Shown here: positions 58,935 through 64,000 of the stretch, piece by piece
How the letters are laid out: each line of letters starts with the position of its first letter
How positions within the stretch are numbered: position 1 is the first letter of the stretch
Assembly (NCBI GenBank): GCA_014529385.2
Contig: CM043944.1
Location: 58,642,268-58,706,267 of the forward strand
Source: Adiantum capillus-veneris
Taxonomy: Eukaryota; Streptophyta; Polypodiopsida; Polypodiales; Pteridaceae
Direction: 5' to 3'
Length of the DNA: 64,000 bases
Position numbers and translations under genes: made by a program
Notes under the pieces: model-generated
The model's input: only the letters and a program-made list of their open reading frames with translations
Database searches by the model: none
Told to the model about the DNA's origin: nothing

Positions 58935-59077
58935 GATACCATGTCGTCTCAGTTCAACATTAGAGAGCCCACACTTTTTCTATATATAGCTAGGAGTCCC
59001 CACTATATATGTGTACTCAGTGTGTGCTCTACACACACTTTGTGGATTGCATATGATGGTGTCGTCTCAGTTCAATA
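58935..59077 (+). repeat. Short LTR copy L3, truncated and recombinant
   Basis: An LTR tail (GTCGTCTCAGTTCAACA, to 58959) is fused to an LTR lacking its first dozen bases (TAGAGAGCCCACAC), which ends CAGTTCAATA at 59077. The junction indicates recombination between LTR copies. Confidence 0.85.
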
Positions 59078-59254
59078 TCCATTAGGTGGTTGCTTTCTTG
59101 TGGATGTAGCCCACATTGGGTGAACCACATATTTCATGTCTGATCTCTCTGTCTCTGTATCTTATATATCTCTCTCTATTGAATGTGAAAATTATCTCCC
59201 TCCATTAAGTAAAACACTTCAATATATTCTTAGGTACGCTTCTATTTCCTAACA
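59078..59254 (+). repeat. Copia 2 3' LTR, right part
   Basis: Resumes at TCCATTAGGTGGTTGCTTTC, where copia 1 has GCCATTGAGTGGCTGCTTTC, and ends CTAACA at 59254. Its right neighbour is an antisense gypsy integrase. Confidence 0.93.
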
Positions 59255-60390
59255 GAGTCGCACACCACTGACTATGTGCATATGAAACTTGCAGTTCACC
59301 CGCACCAGCTGATATGTCTCATTAGAATTTCCTTATGCTTTTTTTATGGGCTTGTCCACTTCTTCTTGAACTTATTTTGGAAATTAAAGTCAAAGTAGCT
59401 CTCATACTTCATCATTAAGTCACCTTTCTGTATCTTCTTGCCTAGCCAACTTTGATTGAACTTTGTAGCCTGCTTCTCTCGTTGCTTGTCTATTCATCTA
59501 ATCCTTCAAGAAAAGTAATTTGGTCCAGCAAAACATCTCTTTGAGTGACACTAACTTGCCACATACCCTTCAATGCTCATAACTGTGCATGCAATGAAAA
59601 TATCACCTCTTCACTATAAACCAAATCTAATGGGGTAAAGTTTGTGGCTACCTTGTAGGATGTTTTGTAAGCCCATTGACATCTCTCAAGGTTTGCTTCC
59701 CACTTTGTCACCTGCTTGTATACATTCTTTGTAAGAATTTTGATGATGTATCCATTGAAACTCTCCATGAGACCATTGCATTGGGGTGATAAGGCAAATA
59801 AAACCTATGTTGAAGACCCAACTTTTGAACTAACACACGTACCAATTTACTTTGAAACCCTTGACCTCTCTGAGAAATCGCCAACCAAGGCACTCCAAAA
59901 TGACAATCAATACATTCAAAAACGAATTGGGACACTCTATGAGCATTCAACTCTTTAACCGCCTTGGCCTCGATCCACTTGGTGAGGTAGTCAATGGCTA
60001 CCAAGATGTGCTTCTTATAACCTGTCAATTTAGGGAGTGGACCAATGGCATCCAAACCTCACTTCTTAAATTCATTCTAGGCTATGATGGTCCTCTGTGT
60101 TTCAGGCACCAACCATCTCTCCCCCATGGTTTGACACTCATGGCATGTATTGCACCAATAGTGTACATCTTGTACTATAGAAAGGCACCAAAAATCAGCT
60201 CTAAGAACTCAAAGAAGTACCTGATCTTTACCCTGATGTCCACTTTCTTCATGAAACTATTGAAAACACCTTGATTCACTTGGCTCTTATCTTGGACTAC
60301 ATCATGAGGACTTCGCGGTTGAGTAGGATCCACCATCTCATACCCTACAACTTTCGCTTTCTTCATGACACTGATTGTACGTACCTAATG
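59255..60390 (-). pseudogene. Antisense gypsy integrase fragment (gypsy I family)
   Basis: On the minus strand the order is an N-terminal region near 60366-60175, a zinc region with CNTCHECQTM near 60140, and a catalytic core at 60055-59708 (LDAIGPLPK, VAIDYLTKWIEAKAVKEL, ISQRGQGFQSK). A frameshift follows at the glutamate region (ESFNGYIIK, 59760), then a C-terminal piece reaching 59255. The core is close to the gypsy I integrase at 18756. The second catalytic aspartate block reads SQRG where gypsy I has CDRG, so the aspartate is lost. Other gypsy domains are absent. Confidence 0.88.
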
Positions 60391-60546
60391 TTGTGGAACA
60401 TTTGCCACATCTTGATTCACCTCACTCTTGTCTTAAAATACATGATAAGGACTCCACAACTGAGTACAAGCCACGCCTTCAAGGCTCAAGCCACGAGGCG
60501 GAGAGAGAGACGACAACACGTGCGGGTCGCTTTTTGGAGCAAGTCT

Positions 60547-60559
60547 GAGAGAGAGAGAG

Positions 60560-60638
<79 letters not shown>
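60547..60638. repeat. (GA)n microsatellite, about 92 bp
   Basis: Nearly pure GA repeat with one GC interruption near 60561. It produces artefactual Leu-Ser and Arg-Glu frames. Confidence 0.97.
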
Positions 60639-60639
<1 letters not shown>

Positions 60640-60771
60640 TCAGTGGGGGCTGCGGGGTAGAGAGAGAGAGAGAGAGTGGGTCTTGGGAGTGTGAGAGGGT
60701 GGGGAGGAGAGGGAGCAACAATAATCACGCTTTAGGAAAGAGAGAGAGGGAGTTATAGAGAGAGGGATAAT

Positions 60772-60990
60772 TGTTGGGATTAAAGCCCAAGTGGCCTCTT
60801 ATGCGGATATGGCCGGCCGGCCGCCTAACTCACTTACCTCTAACTCTTTGTATATACTCACATATACTTTGTGAATACTAAGGAATTTGGAGATAACCCT
60901 TCTAACAGTTCTCTGCGTACTGTACTGTGTAAGATCACTGTGTGTGTGTGTGTGTGAGAGAGTCGACCCACGCTCCGCTCCGTGACTTCA
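60772..60990 (+). repeat. Copia 3 5' LTR (219 bp)
   Basis: Starts TGTTGGGATT and ends GTGACTTCA. TATATAC-type promoter words lie near 60850-60867. A GGCCGGCCGGCCG run (60810-60822) is strikingly GC-rich and self-complementary. A GT run lies at 60938-60955. Confidence 0.82.
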
Positions 60991-60992
60991 AT

Positions 60993-61004
60993 TGGTATCA
61001 GAGC
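60993..61004 (+). promoter_or_regulatory. Copia 3 primer-binding site
   Basis: TGGTATCAGAGC, the initiator-Met tRNA site, lies two bases after the LTR. Confidence 0.95.
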
Positions 61005-61383
61005 CTTGGTTCAGTGCGGTTTTGCGCAATCGCGCGTGCGTGCACTTTTCCGGCAGATTCTGGATTCGGAGTTCGAAAATTCACACTCGGCGTTCCGGGA
61101 GCGTTTCCAGCAGGTGACCTGCGGTTTTACCCCCCTTTTGAAGCCGTTTACGCCCTCAGAATTTCGTTCTGAGCACTACAGCAGAAGATAGATTTCAGCC
61201 GCAAAGAAATCCGTCTTGTGTAGATTGGCAAGCAGGAGGTGGCCGACATCAATATCGGCATCGACATACATCACTTATTAGTCTTCAGAGCATCATCTAT
61301 AGACCAGGTTTCAGGGGAGGTGTGGCCATACGACGGCTTGACACCACTGGCATGTATTACAGATTGATGTACTGTGATTGTGG

Positions 61384-61430
61384 GTCTGCTAGTTGTGAGT
61401 CACGCTAGCAGACAGACCGCCGCAGCGGTC
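61384..61430 (+). promoter_or_regulatory. Two adjacent hairpins in the copia 3 leader
   Basis: GTCTGCTAG (61384-61392) pairs with CTAGCAGAC (61405-61413) around a 12-base loop. One base on, GACCGC (61415-61420) pairs with GCGGTC (61425-61430) around CGCA. Both stems are perfect. They could serve RNA packaging, dimerisation or translation control; this is inference. Confidence 0.6.
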
Positions 61431-61832
61431 ATAGGACAGTGATTGGTCTATTATAGGATGTATGCTAGTTCTGGGCAGTTTGCTGAGCCATCTGAGAGGG
61501 TCGTGTGTGAGGTTTTTGAAGCCAAGCACTGGGGGCTGGGTTACCCAGTGTGAGGTGGATTAGGTTGCTGGAGTTCCCCTCCACACGCATCCTCTTCAGC
61601 GACTTTTATCCCTTAGGATGTATGACTTTGTGTAGACACTAGATTGCATCTTATGCGTCAGGCCGTTGAGGCATTGTTCAGGGTTCAGTCTTGAGACAGA
61701 TACAGGTTCTGTCATCGCCCAAAGAGGAGACAACGTATGCTTACAGGACAGCATATTACAAAGATTTTTTAGATTTGTCATTGGTCAGCTATTTATGATT
61801 GTTTTTTGAGCTATCTTTTGGTTCCCAGAGCT

Positions 61833-61980
61833 CAGTTTACAGAGGAGACTCTGTCAAAAATTTTCAAAATACTGACAGTTCCTGAGGAGAGGTGTTCAGC
61901 TTGTTGATTACAGCTTGTTTACTGTGTACAGAGGCCAGTTTACAGGGGAAACTCTGCCAGATTTTTCTCAGGAGTAAGCA
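61833..61980 (+). repeat. Leader direct repeat, 103 bp apart
   Basis: CAGTTTACAGAGGAGACTCTG at 61833 recurs as CAGTTTACAGGGGAAACTCTG at 61936, each followed by a similar T-rich block, just before the gag ATG. Confidence 0.75.
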
Positions 61981-61991
61981 GTTTGGCAGAT

Positions 61992-64000
61992 ATGGCATCT
62001 TCTCAAAGTGAGACTCTTTACAACATAAAGAAGCTGGATGGCACAAACTTTCCATTCTGGAAGAAGCAGATTTGCCAGGTTTTGGTGCAGAAAAAACAAG
62101 TGAAGCCACTGAAGCTCAAAGGGGAGAGACCAGAAGGTATGGCTGAAGATGAGTGGGAAGAGCTTGACGAGTTAGCTTGTTCCACAATCATGCTGACACT
62201 GGCAGAAAATGTTTACTTCAACGTAGCAGAAGAGACTACAACGTATGGCGTATGGCAAAAGCTATGTGGTATGTACGAGAAACAAAGTGCTGCTTCTCAG
62301 ATTTACTGGCTCAATAAATTGGTGGATTTGAAGATGAAGGAAGGGACAGCCATGTCAAATCATCTGAATGAATTTCACACAATTTTCAGCCAGTTAACAG
62401 CACAGGAGATAGTCTTTCCAGATTCAGTGAAGGCTATGTTTCTCTTAATCACTTTGCCAGACAGTTGGGATACTTTTCGTACAGCGTTAAGTAATTCTGT
62501 CGCGCCAGAAGGTCTTACAAGTGCCAATGTAGAAGGCAGCTTGCTCACAGAGGAAGTGAACAGGAAGAACATTGACAAAAGCAAAGGCAATAGTGCTTTG
62601 GTCGTTCGAGGGAAACAACAGTTTAAAGAGAAGAAGGGTAAGAAGGCACAAAATCGAAGTAAGTCTCGTGATTCGAAGTCAAAGGATGACATAGAATGCT
62701 ACCATTGTGGCAAGAAGGGTCACATGAAGCGAGACTGTACGAAGTGGAAACAAGAAAAAGGAAAAACAAAGAGTTCTGAGCAAGATGAAAAGAAGAGTTC
62801 AGTGAAAATTGAAGAGGTGAATGTCACAGGATCTGGTTCAGACAGTGATTCTGGTATAGCAGCTGGTGACATCTTCCTTACAAGCAATCTTGATTCTGTT
62901 TTCTTGACTGCATAGGATGAACATGCTATGAGTGATTGGATTATCGACTCAGGGGCATCTTTACATGTCTCTCCGTACAAAGAGTGGTTTACATCATATG
63001 TGGCTACTAAAGATTATGTCAGACTTGGCAATGAGAAGTTTTGTGACATACTTGGAGTGGGAGATGTGCAGTTGAAGTTTCAGAATGGCTCTTCTTTATG
63101 GCTCAAGAATGTCAGACATGTTCCAGCAATCCGAAAGAGCTTGATTAGTACAGGGAAGTTGGATGATGCGGGTTATGTGAAAGTTTTTGGGAACAGCGCT
63201 TGGAAGATCTCCAAAGGTTCGATGACTGTAGCACATGGCAGCAAGTCAGGAACTTTGTACACTTTACATGTTTCAGAGGTTAAAAACCATGTAATTAATG
63301 TGATTGAGCAGCCAAGTGTGTCACTGTGGCATCGTAGGTTGGGACATATGTCAAAAAGAGGAATGGAAATACTTTCTCATTATGGTTATTTGCCTGGCTT
63401 TTCATTTCAAGATTTTGAGTTTTGTGAGCATTGTGTTTATGGTAAGCAAACACAGGAACCGCACAGATCAAAGAGGAATCGTAGGGACGAACGGTTAGCT
63501 CTTGTACATAGTGATCTATGCGGACCAATGCCTAGTTTGTCACTAGGGGGAGCAACGTACTTTTGTACATTCATAGATGACTATTCTCGCAAAGTATGGG
63601 TTTACTTCTTGAAGCACAAGGATGAGGTGCTCAAGGTCTTTAAGACATTCTTGCAGCTGGTGGAGAATCAGAGTGGTCAGAAGCTGAAGTGCTTGAGAAC
63701 TGACAATGGTGGAGAGTACGTTTCCAAATCTTTTCAAGACTTTTGTGAAGCAAAAGGGATTAAGCGGCAACTTACTGCACCATATAATCCTTCACAGAAT
63801 GGGGTTGCAGAACGTATGAATAGGACCATACAAGAGAAGTTCAGAAGCATGTTGTCAAATGCTGAGTTGCCTGATGGATTTTGGGCGGAAGCAGTGGCTA
63901 TAGCAGTCCATTTGATCAACAGGTCTCCTAGTAGGGTTTTGGATAAGAGTGCAGTGGCCGAGATGCTATGGACAGGCAAGGCACCTTCGTATAAGCATCT
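61992..64000 (+). pseudogene. Copia 3 Gag-Pol polyprotein, partial, one nonsense codon
   Basis: ATG at 61992 (MASSQSETLYNIKKLDGTNF) is preferred over an in-frame TTG nine bases earlier. Gag carries a CCHC knuckle CYHCGKKGHMKRDC (62697-62738). A TAG at 62913-62915 falls between Gag and protease, and the frame then continues without any break to the window end. Protease: WIIDSGASLHVSP. GAG-pre-integrase: LWHRRLGHMSKRGM and CEHCVYGKQ. Integrase core: HSDLCGPM, RTDNGGEY and NGVAERMNRT, with D, D and E all intact. The single stop could be a recent C-to-T change from CAG, or a readthrough-type Gag/Pol boundary. Confidence 0.95.

Larger units (their letters stand above)
51408..59077 (+). mobile_element. 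Composite short-LTR (TRIM-like) element carrying a psbO fragment
   Basis: Bounded by a 130 bp LTR at 51408-51537 and a truncated copy ending at 59077. It lies within the copia 2 LTR with CCCAT on the left and TCCAT on the right, a four-of-five target duplication. Inside are a further full LTR (58429-58558), a related but distinct LTR (53762-53903), two types of tandem repeat, a psbO fragment and several kilobases of unassigned DNA. No reverse transcriptase, integrase or gag was recognised. LTRs this short define TRIM or SMART elements, but 7.7 kb is far too long for one unit. It is best read as a tandem or recombinant array of two subfamilies. Confidence 0.8.
60772..64000 (+). mobile_element. 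Copia 3: Tnt1/Tork-like element, 5' part, runs off the window
   Basis: A short 5' LTR (60772-60990), initiator-Met primer site (60993), a structured leader of nearly 1 kb and a polyprotein frame open to the window edge except for one TAG. It is the best-preserved element here. The 3' LTR lies outside, so age and target duplication cannot be judged. Confidence 0.93.

Noticed and set aside
60271-60728. Frames with Arg-Glu and Leu-Ser repeats
   Set aside because: Same artefact from the GA tract at 60547-60638.

Overview
The window looks like heterochromatic nuclear DNA of a land plant with a repeat-rich genome. I find no intact host gene. Almost every recognisable coding stretch is a piece of a transposable element. 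These are Ty3/gypsy elements of several clades (Tat-like with an extra archaeal-type RNase H, and chromodomain-bearing chromoviruses), Ty1/copia elements of a Tnt1/Tork-like kind, a CACTA remnant, TIR elements and very short-LTR elements. The only recognisable host-derived sequence is a damaged piece of psbO, the nuclear gene for the oxygen-evolving-complex 33 kDa protein, which confirms a photosynthetic eukaryote. The gypsy protein flavours remind me of non-angiosperm plants (fern, lycophyte, bryophyte or gymnosperm), but that is only an impression.

Layout: 1-2.2 kb is unassigned apart from a repeat that returns inverted at 20 kb. 2.2-3.9 kb holds a decayed gypsy gag. A 1.3 kb TIR element lies at 4477-5798. 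5.8-9.9 kb is unassigned. 9.9-19.7 kb is a decayed gypsy pol split by a complete copia element (12732-18336) with a perfect GCACC target duplication. 19.8-23.9 kb is repeat-rich non-coding DNA. 23.9-27.9 kb is a gag-only LTR element. 28-30 kb is a CACTA remnant, cut by a full-length Tat-like gypsy element (30000-37183) flanked by ACGT. 37.4-39.9 kb has a chromovirus 3' end, AT-rich repeats and a gag start. 41-47.4 kb is an antisense chromovirus whose reverse transcriptase is interrupted by a second TIR element (42275-43585) at a TTAA site. 48.1-50.2 kb is a decayed coding region I cannot identify.

50.3-59.25 kb is a second copia fragment. Its 3' LTR is split by a 7.7 kb composite of short-LTR units (51408-59077) that carries the psbO piece and two kinds of tandem repeat. 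59.3-60.4 kb is an antisense gypsy integrase, followed by a (GA)n tract. From 60772 to the window end runs the 5' part of a well-preserved copia element.

The regions form a stack of nested insertions rather than co-operating genes. Inferred insertion order: gypsy I then copia 1; CACTA then gypsy C; antisense chromovirus then TIR element 2; copia fragment then short-LTR composite. Two links suggest functional dependence. The gag-only element shares its primer-binding site with gypsy C, so it may have relied on such elements for reverse transcriptase and integrase. The two TIR elements share termini and length, so they probably used one unseen transposase.
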